The notes under the pieces were generated by a model, which ran no database searches, was not told where the DNA came from, and saw only the letters and a program-made list of their open reading frames with translations. 64,000 nucleotides of DNA from Candidatus Terasakiella magnetica (GTDB lineage Bacteria; Pseudomonadota; Alphaproteobacteria; Rhodospirillales; Terasakiellaceae): NCBI RefSeq assembly GCF_900093605.1, contig NZ_FLYE01000046.1:1-64000 (forward strand), given 5' to 3'. The translations under genes were made by a program, and so were the position numbers. This document shows positions 1-10,150 of the stretch, one piece after another. The first letter of the stretch is position 1, and the number at the start of each line of letters is the position of its first letter.

Positions 1-1
1 C

Positions 2-1677
2 CCAGAAAATGACACGCCTGTGGTAGGTGAGATCACCTTGCCAGACGGTGTGGAATATAACACCTATACATTGACTGAGGAGCAGCTTCTGGCTAATGCC
101 ACAGACATTGATGGCGATAGTCTTGAGGTCACTGAAGTTAGCGGTGGCACCAACCTTGCCATTACCGATAATGGCGATGGCACTTGGACGATCATTAGCT
201 CTGAAGAAGGTCTTGAAGGCATCGACTTTAAGGTCACGGATGGCACGGAAACTGTTGAGCAATCCGCCACCATTAACTTTGCCGATGTGGATAACACAGC
301 TGTTGATGATACAGCCTCAACCACACAAGGTGAGTCTGTGACGCTAAATGTTGCGGACCTTCTTGATAATGACAACATCATTGATGGCGGCACGATCACC
401 TCTGTTCAAGGCGCTGAAAACGGCACGGTGAGCTTAAGTGAAGATGGCACCACCGTTACCTTCACACCTGCTGAGGGTTATGATGGCTCAGCGGCGAGCT
501 TTACCTATACGGTGACAGATGAGGATGGGGAGACTACGACAGCGACCGTGAATGTTGATGTTGCTGATCTGGATAACACCCTTGTTGATGATGCGGCGAG
601 CCTTAACGAGGATGGTTCTAAAACGCTGAATGTTCTCTCAAACGATCAGATCGTTGATGGCGGTGAAGTCACGAGCGTGAGCCAACCTGATAATGGCAGC
701 GTGAGCATCAATGAGGATGGCACGGTGACCTATACACCAGATGAAGATTGGAACGGTACAGAAAGCTTCACTTATACAGTCACCGATGATGATGGCGAGA
801 CAGCCACAGCGACTGTGACCATGACGGTTAATCCTGAAAATGATGACCCGATTGTGGGTGAGATTGAGCTGCCCGCGGGTACGGAATATCAGACTTATAC
901 AGTTACGGAAGAACAGCTTCTTGCCAACACAACAGATGTGGACAGCAGTAACCTTGATGTGACGTCGATTACGGGCGGGTCTAACCTGACCATTAATGAT
1001 AATGGCGATGGCACCTGGACGATTATCTCTGATGAGGAAGGCCTGGAAAGCATCGAGTTTACCGTCTCTGATGGTGAGAATGAGGTTAGCCAAACCACAA
1101 CCATCAACTTTGCCGATGTGGATAACACAGCCGTTGATGACACAGCCTCAACCACACAAGGTGAGCCTGTGACGCTAAATGTTGCGGACCTTCTTGAGAA
1201 TGACAACATCATTGATGGCGGCACGATCACCTCTGTTCAAGGCGCTGAAAACGGCACGGTGAGCTTAAGTGAAGATGGCACCACCGTTACCTTCACACCT
1301 GCTGAGGGCTATGATGGCTCAGCGGCGAGCTTTACCTATACGGTGACAGATGAGGATGGCGAGACCACGACAGCGACGGTGAATGTTGATGTTGCTGATC
1401 TGGATAACACCCTTGTTGATGATGCGGCGAGCCTTAACGAGGATGGTTCTAAAACGCTGAATGTTCTCTCAAACGATCAGATCGTTGATGGTGGTGAAGT
1501 CACGAGCGTGAGCCAACCTGATAATGGGACTGTGAGCATTAATGATGATGGCACGGTGACCTACACACCAGATGAAGATTGGAACGGTACAGAAAGCTTC
1601 ACTTATACAGTCACCGATGACGATGGCGAGACAGCCACAGCAACTGTGACCATGACGGTTAATCCTGAAAATGATGA
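2..1677 (+). repeat. 831-bp (277-residue) tandem repeat inside the adhesin gene
   Basis: The sequence GCCGATGTGGATAACACAG occurs at 281 and again at 1112, an offset of 831 bp. The two units run from about 2 to 846 and 847 to 1677. The second two-thirds of each unit (about 281-840 and 1112-1671) are nearly identical at DNA level. The first third is clearly diverged in both DNA and protein (TLPDGVEYNTYT against ELPAGTEYQTYT). More copies may lie upstream of the window. Confidence 0.85.
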
Positions 1678-4600
1678 TCCGATTGCGGTTGATGATATTT
1701 CTACGACTGATGAAGATCAGCCTGTTGTGATTAATCTGTTGGGTAATGATACTGACCTTGATGGTGATACGTTAAGCATTACCAAGATTGATGGTCAGGA
1801 TATTGTGGCGGGTGAAACCATTACATTGAGTGATGGTTCTGGCACAGTGACGCTCAATGATGATGGGACAGTGACCTATGATCCAGCAGATGATCTGGCT
1901 GGAGATGTGGACTTTAGCTACACTATTTCTGATGGGCAGGGTGGTACAGATACAGCAACAGCCACTGTGAGCATTGATGAAATTAATGATGGTCCGGTTG
2001 CCCTTGATGATGCCTTTAGCGGTCTTGAAGATAATGCCATTACCTTTACAGCCAATGACCTGTTGGGTAATGACAGCGATATTGATAGCGATGTCTTATC
2101 GGTTGCCCAAATCAATGGGGTGAGCCTTGAGAGCTTCCCATCTGAGGGCATGGACCTTGGGGATGGAACGCTTTCTTATGATAGTGAAAACGCCACCTTC
2201 ACCTTTAATCCGACTGAGGATTGGAGTGGGACGGAAAGCCTGAGCTATACGGTTAGTGATGGTGAAGGCGGTTCTGCACAGGCAAATATCGCGCTGACAA
2301 CCGAAGGGGTTGCTGATACGCCTGATCTCGCAGTTTCCATTGTGGAAAGTGATCATAGCGGTGATAGCGTGACGATTACCTTCCAAGGCAGTGATGCGGG
2401 GTATCACAACACATATGGCTATTATGTGCTGGATGAAAATGGCGAGCCAAGCACGGGCGAGATTATCTTTGCAGACCTCCATGACCAAAGCGTTGGGGAC
2501 ACATTTACGCTAGATGGTGTGAATGAGGATAATGTGGGCTTCTTCTTGATCTCTGATGGGGATGGAGAAAATGTTGGCTTGCTTAACGGTATGGATGTGA
2601 GCTTTGCCCAGGATGATGAGGGCAACTGGCAGGTGCTTGACCCAACGGGCACGTCATTAAACCATGATGACAATGGCGGGCTCTATTTCACCAATGAAGA
2701 GTTTAACGAAGATGGTCTAGACCATGCCTTTGATGATGGCGATGTGGCTGGGGAGCAAAATTGGGAAGATCAGGAAAGCCAGTATGGTGGCAATGACTTT
2801 GATTTCAATGATGCGTCCTTCAATGTGGATTGGGACTATACCAATACAGAAACCACTTATGATGTGAATATTTCAGCAGCCATCACGGATGATGATCTTT
2901 CTGAAACATTGAGTATCACCATTGATAGCTTCCCAGAAGGTGCGACCTTTAATATGGGTGAGATTGTTGATGGCAAGCTGGTGATTGAGGGCGAAGACCT
3001 TGATAACCTTGAAGATTTGACCATGACGGTTAGCGGTGAGGCTGAAGACTTCAATATTGATGTTACAGCAACGGCAACTGAACCAAACGGGTCAAGCGCA
3101 AGTACGTCCTTAACAGTTGGTCCAAACTTTGATCCAGATGCAATTGATGATCAGGCTTCTGTGACAGAAGGTCAGAGCATTACTATGGACCTGGTCAGCA
3201 ACGATACGGACGCTGATGGCGATAGCTTGAACATCACTGAAATTGATGGTCAGGATATTGCGGTTGGTGAAACGGTTGATGTTGATAATGGCACGGTGAC
3301 ACTGAATGGGGATGGGTCCATTACCTTTGCAGCCGATAACGGTTATGAAGGGCCAGCGGACTTTAGCTACACCATTTCTGATGGTCAGGGTGGCACAGAT
3401 AGCGCAACGGTGAACCTTGATATCACCGATGGCAATATCGCACCTGTGGCTGAAGATGACAGCGCAACAACTGATGAAGATACGGCTGTTACCATTGATC
3501 TGTTGGATAATGACAGTGATGCCAATAATGATAATCTGACCATCACCCAAATTGATGGACAAGATATTGCAGCGGGTGAAACCATTAACTTAAGCGATGG
3601 TTCCGGCAGCGTGACATTAAATGCAGATGGCACGGTCAGCTATGATCCAGCAGATGATATTAACGGTGAAGTGAACTTTGGCTACACGGTTACTGACCCT
3701 GAAGGTATGAGCGATAGCGCAACGGTCACCGTGGAAATCGAAGCTGAAAATGATGGCCCGGTTGCCAATGCCGATAGTGCGGACACATTAGAAGATAACG
3801 CAGTTACCTTTAATCCACTTGGTAATGATACAGACGTTGAAAATGATGCGCTTAGCATTACACAAATTGATGGTCAGGATATTGTTGCTGGTGGCACTGT
3901 TGATGTAGGTAACGGGACTGTTGAATTAAATGAAGATGGTACAGTTACCTTCACACCAGATGAGCATTATGCAGGTACAGAAAGCTTTGATTATACGGTT
4001 TCGGATGGTCAAGGCGGAACGTCCACTGCAACAGCAACTGTGGATGTTGAGGCCGATGCCGATGCACCATTGATCAGCATCGATATCGGCTCACCAGAAG
4101 CCGTTAGCGGTGATGGCGGTGTTGCCGGTGGTACAGTCACAGGTGATGATGTTAGCAATGGCACTGTCAGTGGGGTGACGATTTCCGGTCTGGATTCAGA
4201 AGGGAACCCTTCTCCTGTTGAACAAGTGGTCAACGGTCATGGCGATGGCATTGGTGTTGCGGGTCATACAACAGGTTCAAAAGACCTGTTGGGGTATGAC
4301 AGCCGCGAAGATGCCAGTGAAACATTGATCTTTGAGTTTGATGAAGATGTAAATAACGTCAGCTTTGATGTGGAACAGTTCGGTGAAGGTGGCAACGGTA
4401 ATAACGCCAGCTATGAGCAAGGCACATGGGAAGCTTATGATGATGGTCAATTGGTGGCCTCTGGCACATTTGACGGGCTTGGCTTAAATAATGCCGATGA
4501 TACGGCCTCTGTCACCATTGATGGGGTGAGCTTTGATAAGCTGGTGGTACAAGCTGATACGACTATTAATGCCGATGGCTCAACAGCGGCGGGCGATTCA

Positions 4601-7600
4601 GACTTTGCCATTAACAATCTGGAATTCACCCATGCAGATGCAACGGGTGAGGTTGAATATTATGATTACCCACTTGATGTGTCTGCCCAGCTTGTGGACC
4701 AAGATGGTTCGGAAAGTCTGTCTGATGTGAGCTTAACTGGCCTGCCTGAGGGAGCTATTTTGAGCCAGGATGGTGTTGAAATTACCATCACCGATGGTAG
4801 CGCGACACTTTCTTCGGGTGATCTGGATGGTTTGAGCTTGCGTGTGCCTGCTGATGCAGATGACTTTAGCCTTGAAGCTTCTGTCACCACAACAGACAGT
4901 AATGGCGATCAGGAAACATCCGTTGCCAATGACAGTGCAATTGTACCGGATATGGATATTAATAATGATCCGGTTGCTAATGCAGATAGTGCTGAGGTGC
5001 TTGAAGATAATTCTGTCACCTTCTTCCCAATGGGCAATGACACTGATGCAGATGGCGATGAGCTCAGCATCACACAGGTTGCGGGCCAAGATATTGTTGC
5101 AGGTGGTTCTGTTGACATTGGTGACGGGGTTGTAACTCTGAATGAAAATGGCAGCGTTACTTTCACACCAGATGGTGATTATTCCGGTACAGAGACCTTT
5201 GAATATACGGTTTCTGATGGTCAAGGGGGTTCGCAAACCGCGATTGCCACAGTTGAAGTGGAAGCCGATGCAGATGTGCCTGACCTTACTGTTAGCCTTG
5301 GTGAAGGTGAAACAACCACAACAGGTGGCAGCCCAGTTGATGTGACCATTAACAGCGATAATGTTACAAGCAGTGAAAATGGCTTTAGCGTAACAGGGCG
5401 TTCCATCAATAGCGATGGTACACTTTCTGATGCCTCTAGTGACAATATCGACTTTAATTCAAGCCCACTTGGCTTTGGTGTTGAAGGTAGTGCTTCTGGG
5501 GCAAACTCGGAAATTGGCTATAGCGATAACCATGAAGTCTCTGAAGAGCTGATCGTTGATTTTGATACGGATGTATCTTCCATTGATGTATCTGTTGCAT
5601 GGCTCAATGGTGGAGAAGATGCAGTTTACACCATGTATAATGATGGTGTTGAAGTCGGCTCTGGCCTGATTGACGGCGGGAGTGACGGGATCGATCCTGC
5701 CATTACGCTTACAGCTGATGGCAATGCGGACTTTGACCAAGTTGTCTTTAGCGCCCCTGATAGCGGGGACGACTTCCTGATCCATTCAATCGACTTTGTC
5801 GCCTCAGACGGTGGTGAGACAACAACGACTTATCCGTTAAATATTACTTCTAACCTAAATGATACAGACGGTTCAGAAAGCCTGAGCCTGATTGTGGACG
5901 GCTTGCCTGAAGGTGCAGTTCTTTCAGCAGGTACGCAAAATGAAGATGGGAGCTGGACATTAAGTGCAGATGATCTTGATGGGTTGAATGTAACAGTGCC
6001 AGGCGATGCAGGTAGCTTTAGCGTTGAAGTATCTTCTACTGCGATTGAAAATTCAAATGGGGATAGTGAGACAGTTACAGCTTCTGTGAATGTTGAACCA
6101 AATGTTGGCCCTGAAGCACAAGATGATAGCTTCACGGCAACTGAGGATGTTGGGGAGACCTTTGATCTTGTTGCCAATGACAGTGATGCAAATGGCGATA
6201 GTCTGACCATCACGCAAATTGGTGGTGCAGATATTGGGGTTGGTGAAACGGTTGAGGTTGAAAATGGCTCTGTCACGCTTAATGCCGATGGTTCCATCAA
6301 CTTTATGCCAAGCTCAAACTTCAGTGGCGATGTCAGCTTTGATTACACTGTCAGTGATGGTCAAGGTGGTAGCGATACCGCAACAGCCACCATTGATGTT
6401 GAAGGCGTGGCTGATGGGGTCAGTGTTGGTGTTGATATCGGCGCAGGTTCGGTTCAAACCACGGTGCTTTCCGGTGAGACAGCCACCCTGACAGAAAGCA
6501 ACTATGATAGCCTAGATGGTGTGACGATCACGGGCTCTGATGAAGGCACAACAAGCAGCAGCGTTGTGCGCACGGAAAGTTCCGGTGGCGGCTGGTTCGG
6601 TATTGAGAATGGTGGCGGTGATAAAGCTATTCAAGATAATGAACAGCTAATCGTCTCATTTGATAATGATATCTCCGATGCCACAATCAAGTTCAAAAGC
6701 CTTGGTAATAATGATGAAGGCAACTACACACTTTATAACAATGGGGTGGTTGTTGGTTCTGGCAATATTGGCTCAGATGATGATACCCTTGCGATTGCAG
6801 GTGATAACAATCAGGCCTTTGATCAGATCGTTATTGAAGGTGACAGCGGTAAATTCAAAGTTAAAAACATTGAATATAGCGAAGCTGGGGGGACGCTGAC
6901 TTCTGTTGAATATCCGGTCACCTTTGCTTTAACCATGCATGATGATAGCGAAGCCCTTGTGGGTGGCGGCTTAAGTGTTGATCTTTCAACCGTGCCACAT
7001 GGTTCTGAGTTAACCATTGGTGATGCAACAATTACGGTTTCTGATAACGGGACAATCTCGGTTACTTCTGGGGATGATGTGAGTGTCGATGGCACGACCA
7101 TGATGATCCCAAGTGGCACATTGGGTGAGGACCTGAGTGTTTCTGGTACATTGAGTGTTCCAGCGGATGACAGCGCGCATCATGATACGTTTGACCTAAC
7201 CGCAACGGCACAAAGCGTTGACGGTACGGATACCAGCCTTGAGGCCATGGATCTGGATGTTGCAGGTACAAGCACAGATGAGATCGGCACTGCAGGTGAT
7301 GATATCTTAAGTGCCAGTGGTAGTGAGGATGCCATTCTTTCAGGCCAAGCTGGTGATGATGTTCTCAACGGTGGTGACGGAAACGACATTCTGCTTGGCG
7401 GTGAGGGGGCTGACACCATGATCGGTGGTGGCGGTAATGATACCTTCATGGCCCCAGATGATGCTGCCGATGATGTGATGAACGGTGGCGCAGGTGAAGA
7501 CCTCTTTATCTTTAACTCGCAAGGTAACGCCGGAACCAGTGGTAACGATTGGGTTGATGGTGGTGAGGACTTCGATACCATCCAGCTTAATGGTACAGAA

Positions 7601-7765
7601 GGCTGGACAATGACCATCACAGGCGTCGACGGCGGCGAAGAAGTTATTTCTTCGGATGGGGCGCAAATGAGCGATTATCAAGATGTATCCGGCCTTACAG
7701 GTCAGATCGAATTCGAAGATGGCTCAACCGTTCTCTTCGAAGGTGTCGAAAAAGTCGAATGGTAA
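2..7765 (+). CDS. giant repeat-rich RTX adhesin, type I secreted (5' end outside window)
   Basis: The reading frame is open from base 2, and the residues before the first GTG (PENDTP) match an internal repeat (PENDDP), so the start lies upstream of the window. About 2,590 residues are visible. They are tandem Ig/cadherin-like (VCBS, cadherin_5-type) repeats with recurring LGNDTDxDGDxLSITQIDG and FxYTVSDGQGG signatures. A DUF4114-like module lies at about 2380-2850 (FFLISDGDGENVG, then NDFDFNDASFNV). Three copies of an unnamed beta-sandwich-like module are at about 4150-4640, 5330-5810 and 6510-6890. Glycine/aspartate RTX nonapeptides (GDDVLNGGDGNDILLGG) run at about 7290-7500, and a C-terminal region ending in GVEKVEW probably carries the type I secretion signal. 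The protein is very acidic, as expected for calcium-stiffened BapA/LapA-like surface adhesins. No ABC exporter is in the window. The exact ligand is unknown. Confidence 0.93.
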   Translation, partial: PENDTPVVGEITLPDGVEYNTYTLTEEQLLANATDIDGDSLEVTEVSGGTNLAITDNGDGTWTIISSEEGLEGIDFKVTDGTETVEQSATINFADVDNTAVDDTASTTQGESVTLNVADLLDNDNIIDGGTITSVQGAENGTVSLSEDGTTVTFTPAEGYDGSAASFTYTVTDEDGETTTATVNVDVADLDNTLVDDAASLNEDGSKTLNVLSNDQIVDGGEVTSVSQPDNGSVSINEDGTVTYTPDEDWNGTESFTYTVTDDDGETATATVTMTVNPENDDPIVGEIELPAGTEYQTYTVTEEQLLANTTDVDSSNLDVTSITGGSNLTINDNGDGTWTIISDEEGLESIEFTVSDGENEVSQTTTINFADVDNTAVDDTASTTQGEPVTLNVADLLENDNIIDGGTITSVQGAENGTVSLSEDGTTVTFTPAEGYDGSAASFTYTVTDEDGETTTATVNVDVADLDNTLVDDAASLNEDGSKTLNVLSNDQIVDGGEVTSVSQPDNGTVSINDDGTVTYTPDEDWNGTESFTYTVTDDDGETATATVTMTVNPENDDPIAVDDISTTDEDQPVVINLLGNDTDLDGDTLSITKIDGQDIVAGETITLSDGSGTVTLNDDGTVTYDPADDLAGDVDFSYTISDGQGGTDTATATVSIDEINDGPVALDDAFSGLEDNAITFTANDLLGNDSDIDSDVLSVAQINGVSLESFPSEGMDLGDGTLSYDSENATFTFNPTEDWSGTESLSYTVSDGEGGSAQANIALTTEGVADTPDLAVSIVESDHSGDSVTITFQGSDAGYHNTYGYYVLDENGEPSTGEIIFADLHDQSVGDTFTLDGVNEDNVGFFLISDGDGENVGLLNGMDVSFAQDDEGNWQVLDPTGTSLNHDDNGGLYFTNEEFNEDGLDHAFDDGDVAGEQNWEDQESQYGGNDFDFNDASFNVDWDYTNTETTYDVNISAAITDDDLSETLSITIDSFPEGATFNMGEIVDGKLVIEGEDLDNLEDLTMTVSGEAEDFNIDVTATATEPNGSSASTSLTVGPNFDPDAIDDQASVTEGQSITMDLVSNDTDADGDSLNITEIDGQDIAVGETVDVDNGTVTLNGDGSITFAADNGYEGPADFSYTISDGQGGTDSATVNLDITDGNIAPVAEDDSATTDEDTAVTIDLLDNDSDANNDNLTITQIDGQDIAAGETINLSDGSGSVTLNADGTVSYDPADDINGEVNFGYTVTDPEGMSDSATVTVEIEAENDGPVANADSADTLEDNAVTFNPLGNDTDVENDALSITQIDGQDIVAGGTVDVGNGTVELNEDGTVTFTPDEHYAGTESFDYTVSDGQGGTSTATATVDVEADADAPLISIDIGSPEAVSGDGGVAGGTVTGDDVSNGTVSGVTISGLDSEGNPSPVEQVVNGHGDGIGVAGHTTGSKDLLGYDSREDASETLIFEFDEDVNNVSFDVEQFGEGGNGNNASYEQGTWEAYDDGQLVASGTFDGLGLNNADDTASVTIDGVSFDKLVVQADTTINADGSTAAGDSDFAINNLEFTHADATGEVEYYDYPLDVSAQLVDQDGSESLSDVSLTGLPEGAILSQDGVEITITDGSATLSSGDLDGLSLRVPADADDFSLEASVTTTDSNGDQETSVANDSAIVPDMDINNDPVANADSAEVLEDNSVTFFPMGNDTDADGDELSITQVAGQDIVAGGSVDIGDGVVTLNENGSVTFTPDGDYSGTETFEYTVSDGQGGSQTAIATVEVEADADVPDLTVSLGEGETTTTGGSPVDVTINSDNVTSSENGFSVTGRSINSDGTLSDASSDNIDFNSSPLGFGVEGSASGANSEIGYSDNHEVSEELIVDFDTDVSSIDVSVAWLNGGEDAVYTMYNDGVEVGSGLIDGGSDGIDPAITLTADGNADFDQVVFSAPDSGDDFLIHSIDFVASDGGETTTTYPLNITSNLNDTDGSESLSLIVDGLPEGAVLSAGTQNEDGSWTLSADDLDGLNVTVPGDAGSFSVEVSSTAIENSNGDSETVTASVNVEPNVGPEAQDDSFTATEDVGETFDLVANDSDANGDSLTITQIGGADIGVGETVEVENGSVTLNADGSINFMPSSNFSGDVSFDYTVSDGQGGSDTATATIDVEGVADGVSVGVDIGAGSVQTTVLSGETATLTESNYDSLDGVTITGSDEGTTSSSVVRTESSGGGWFGIENGGGDKAIQDNEQLIVSFDNDISDATIKFKSLGNNDEGNYTLYNNGVVVGSGNIGSDDDTLAIAGDNNQAFDQIVIEGDSGKFKVKNIEYSEAGGTLTSVEYPVTFALTMHDDSEALVGGGLSVDLSTVPHGSELTIGDATITVSDNGTISVTSGDDVSVDGTTMMIPSGTLGEDLSVSGTLSVPADDSAHHDTFDLTATAQSVDGTDTSLEAMDLDVAGTSTDEIGTAGDDILSASGSEDAILSGQAGDDVLNGGDGNDILLGGEGADTMIGGGGNDTFMAPDDAADDVMNGGAGEDLFIFNSQGNAGTSGNDWVDGGEDFDTIQLNGTEGWTMTITGVDGGEEVISSDGAQMSDYQDVSGLTGQIEFEDGSTVLFEGVEKVEW

Positions 7766-7781
7766 TCCATTCACACGTAAC

Positions 7782-7818
7782 AAAAGGGTCGTTGATGAAA
7801 ATTCAGCGGCCCTTTTTT
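7782..7818 (+). terminator. intrinsic terminator after the adhesin gene
   Basis: A 14-bp stem (AAAAGGGTCGTTGA at 7782-7795 with TCAGCGGCCCTTTT at 7803-7816, two G-U pairs) has a 7-nt loop and runs into six T. It starts 16 nt after the adhesin stop codon. Confidence 0.85.
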
Positions 7819-7855
7819 CATTGCACGGCCTCTTTATTTTTGGTCTTCTTAGTTC

Positions 7856-8749
7856 ATGAAAGAATTACTCCAACCAGCTTATGACAAAATTGGCAAGTTT
7901 GATGTGAAAAGGGTTATCCGTTCAACGGGAAGCTCTGATCTTTATGAATGCTATGATCCTGATTTGGATATCAAAGTTGCCCTTAAGATATTCATCATCA
8001 AAAAGAGGTTGATGGATAAATTGCCATACAGTCGTGAAAGCTGGCAAAGACGTTTTATCAATGAAGCAAGGTTGCTTGCGCGCATTGACCATCCCCATGT
8101 TATAGGCGTGCGGGAATTATCCTCATGGGAGGGTTTGCCTTATTATGTGATGCCTTATATTGAGACAAACCTGCTTTTTGAAATGGGCAGGGATGGGGAT
8201 AAAGAAGATTATGCAGCTGAAGTGCAACATGCCCCAGAAGCTCAAAAGCTGAGCGTTGCCCGTTCTTGTGAAATCCTGTTTCAAACGGCCAGTGCCTTGG
8301 CTGCCTTTCACGGGCGCGGGTTGGTTCATCGCGACATTAAGCCAGCGAATATTTTACTGACCAAGCTCCATACAGGCTTGGTAAAGCTATGTGACCCGGG
8401 CATGGTGAAATTTCCCAAGAGTGAAGAGTCTCAAGCAGGCTATTGGGTTGGAACAGAAGACTTCATTGCGCCAGAGCAAAAGCGCAGCGCAAAAGATGTG
8501 GATGCACGCGCAGATATCTATGCCTTGGGCGTGTTAGGTTATCGCATGTTGGTGGGTGAGTTGCCCGGTGGTGTGTTTAGCGGGCCAAAAGAAGAAGTGG
8601 CTGAGGTGCCTGATAGTTTAAATGATTTGATCATGCGCTCTATGTCGCGAAAAGTGAAAAGACGCCCGATGAATGCATTGGAATTTTTAAAAGAGATCGC
8701 CCCCATTCGGGCACAGGTCCGCACAAGCCAAGGAGTAAATAATGGCTGA
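7856..8749 (+). CDS. cytosolic Ser/Thr protein kinase (Hanks type)
   Basis: A 297-residue protein kinase catalytic domain with no transmembrane segment. Visible motifs are the ATP-binding lysine in VALKIF (K44), the catalytic loop HRDIKPANI (H158, D160) and APE (about residue 205), followed by the DxxxLG helix (DIYALGVLGY). The metal-binding DFG motif reads DPG (D180); the aspartate is kept, so activity is plausible. The glycine-rich loop is weak (STGSSDLYE). The start ATG has no strong ribosome-binding site. The gene ends 8 nt inside the next gene, which encodes malonyl-CoA decarboxylase, so the two are probably translationally coupled. A regulatory link between kinase and fatty-acid/malonate metabolism is inference from this overlap only. 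Confidence 0.88.
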   Translation: MKELLQPAYDKIGKFDVKRVIRSTGSSDLYECYDPDLDIKVALKIFIIKKRLMDKLPYSRESWQRRFINEARLLARIDHPHVIGVRELSSWEGLPYYVMPYIETNLLFEMGRDGDKEDYAAEVQHAPEAQKLSVARSCEILFQTASALAAFHGRGLVHRDIKPANILLTKLHTGLVKLCDPGMVKFPKSEESQAGYWVGTEDFIAPEQKRSAKDVDARADIYALGVLGYRMLVGELPGGVFSGPKEEVAEVPDSLNDLIMRSMSRKVKRRPMNALEFLKEIAPIRAQVRTSQGVNNG

Positions 8750-10145
8750 TTTTCTTGAAAAACTGAAAAGCTGGCGCCTGCCTTGGCGCGAGATTGCCAC
8801 CAGTGGCACGACAAGTGAGTTACCTGAGCTGGAAGAACATTTACCGGATCATCAGATTGATCAGGTCCATGAACAGATGATGGCGTGCCTTCAATCAAAG
8901 GGTGGGGAAGTCTCCGCACGTCAACGCGCCGCGGCCCTTGGCGAGGGATATCTTGGATTAAATGAAGAAGGGCGCAAACGGTTTTTAAAAATTCTGGCAG
9001 ATGATTTTGGCACGGACCGCGATGTGGTGGCGCAATCTATTTACAATTTTCAAAGTGCAGAAGATGAAGATGCCAAATGTAGCTACGAAATCGAACTTCG
9101 CCGTAACCTAGAACCTGCGCGCATGACCTTGTTGCGCCAATTCAACGCCTTGCCCCAAGGGGTGAAATTTCTTGTGGATTTACGCGCTGAATTGATGGCA
9201 ATGGCGCGCGAAGATGCCAGTTTAAAAGTGGTGGAGCGCGACTTAAAAGATATTCTCATTTCATGGTTTGATGTGGGCTTTTTGGAACTGCGCCGCATCA
9301 CATGGGATTCACCTGCCAGCGTTTTGGAAAAAATTATTGAATATGAAGCAGTTCATTCCATTCAAAGCTGGTCGGATTTAAAAAACAGATTGGCGAGGGA
9401 CCGTCGCCTCTTTGCCTTTTTCCACCCCCGCATGCCGGATGAACCACTCATCTTTGTTGAGGTCGCCCTTGTGAATGGCATGGCCGATAATGTGCAGGCT
9501 TTACTTGATGAAGACGCCCCATTGTTAGACCCCCATGATGCGGATACAGCCATTTTCTATTCGATCTCTAACGCACAAGCGGGTTTGGCTGGTATTAGTT
9601 TTGGGAATTTTCTGATTAAGAAAGTTGTGGGTAATCTGTCCCAAGATTTGCCGAACTTAAAGACCTTTGCCACCTTGTCACCTGTGCCCGGCTTTCGCAA
9701 ATGGTTGGATAAGGTTTTGGCAGAAGGCGATAGTAGTTTATTGCAAAACCAAGAGCGCGAGGCTTTAAAGGCTGCCAGTGGTCAAAAAGGTGCCAAAGGT
9801 GGCTTGAAGCATTTGTTAGAGCAGCCTGATTGGCATGAAGAGGAAGCCGCCCATGATGCGCTCAAAAGCCCCTTGATGCGTTTGGCAGCGCGTTATTTGA
9901 CTGAAGCCAAGCGTAAAGGTACACGCCCGCTTGACCCTGTTGCCCATTTTCATTTAAGCAATGGCGCGCGTATGGAACGTTTAAACTGGCTTGGGGATGT
10001 CTCTGAAAAAGGCATGAAACAAGCTGGGGGGTTGATGATCAATTATCTTTATAAGCTCAAGGATATTGAGAAAAATCACGAAGCCTATAGTGCGGTGGGT
10101 AAGATCATTACCTCCAGCCAGATCAAGACATTGAAAAAAGGATAA
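8742..10145 (+). CDS. malonyl-CoA decarboxylase
   Basis: A 467-residue protein with the full malonyl-CoA decarboxylase (MLYCD) layout: an N-terminal helical domain to about residue 190, then the GNAT-like catalytic domain. Recognisable blocks are FFHPRMPDEPLIFVEVAL, FYSISNAQAGLAGISFGNFL and LDPVAHFHLSNGARMERLNW; the last contains the expected catalytic histidine (H404), and the conserved serine region is around S274-S276. The enzyme converts malonyl-CoA to acetyl-CoA and CO2, for malonate use or for lowering malonyl-CoA. The start ATG is preceded by AAGGAG and overlaps the kinase gene by 8 nt. The gene for an isocitrate lyase/PEP-mutase family enzyme follows after 5 nt, which suggests a three-gene operon. 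Confidence 0.93.
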   Translation: MADFLEKLKSWRLPWREIATSGTTSELPELEEHLPDHQIDQVHEQMMACLQSKGGEVSARQRAAALGEGYLGLNEEGRKRFLKILADDFGTDRDVVAQSIYNFQSAEDEDAKCSYEIELRRNLEPARMTLLRQFNALPQGVKFLVDLRAELMAMAREDASLKVVERDLKDILISWFDVGFLELRRITWDSPASVLEKIIEYEAVHSIQSWSDLKNRLARDRRLFAFFHPRMPDEPLIFVEVALVNGMADNVQALLDEDAPLLDPHDADTAIFYSISNAQAGLAGISFGNFLIKKVVGNLSQDLPNLKTFATLSPVPGFRKWLDKVLAEGDSSLLQNQEREALKAASGQKGAKGGLKHLLEQPDWHEEEAAHDALKSPLMRLAARYLTEAKRKGTRPLDPVAHFHLSNGARMERLNWLGDVSEKGMKQAGGLMINYLYKLKDIEKNHEAYSAVGKIITSSQIKTLKKG

Positions 10146-10150
10146 CGAGT

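Noticed and set aside
281-1671. CRISPR-like regular repetition
   Set aside because: The period is 831 bp and fully coding, so it is a protein repeat, not a repeat-spacer array.
64-7681. Many open frames on the minus strand across the adhesin gene
   Set aside because: They mirror the repeats, have low-complexity Ser/Thr or Ile-rich composition and no ribosome-binding sites; they are shadows of the long coding frame.
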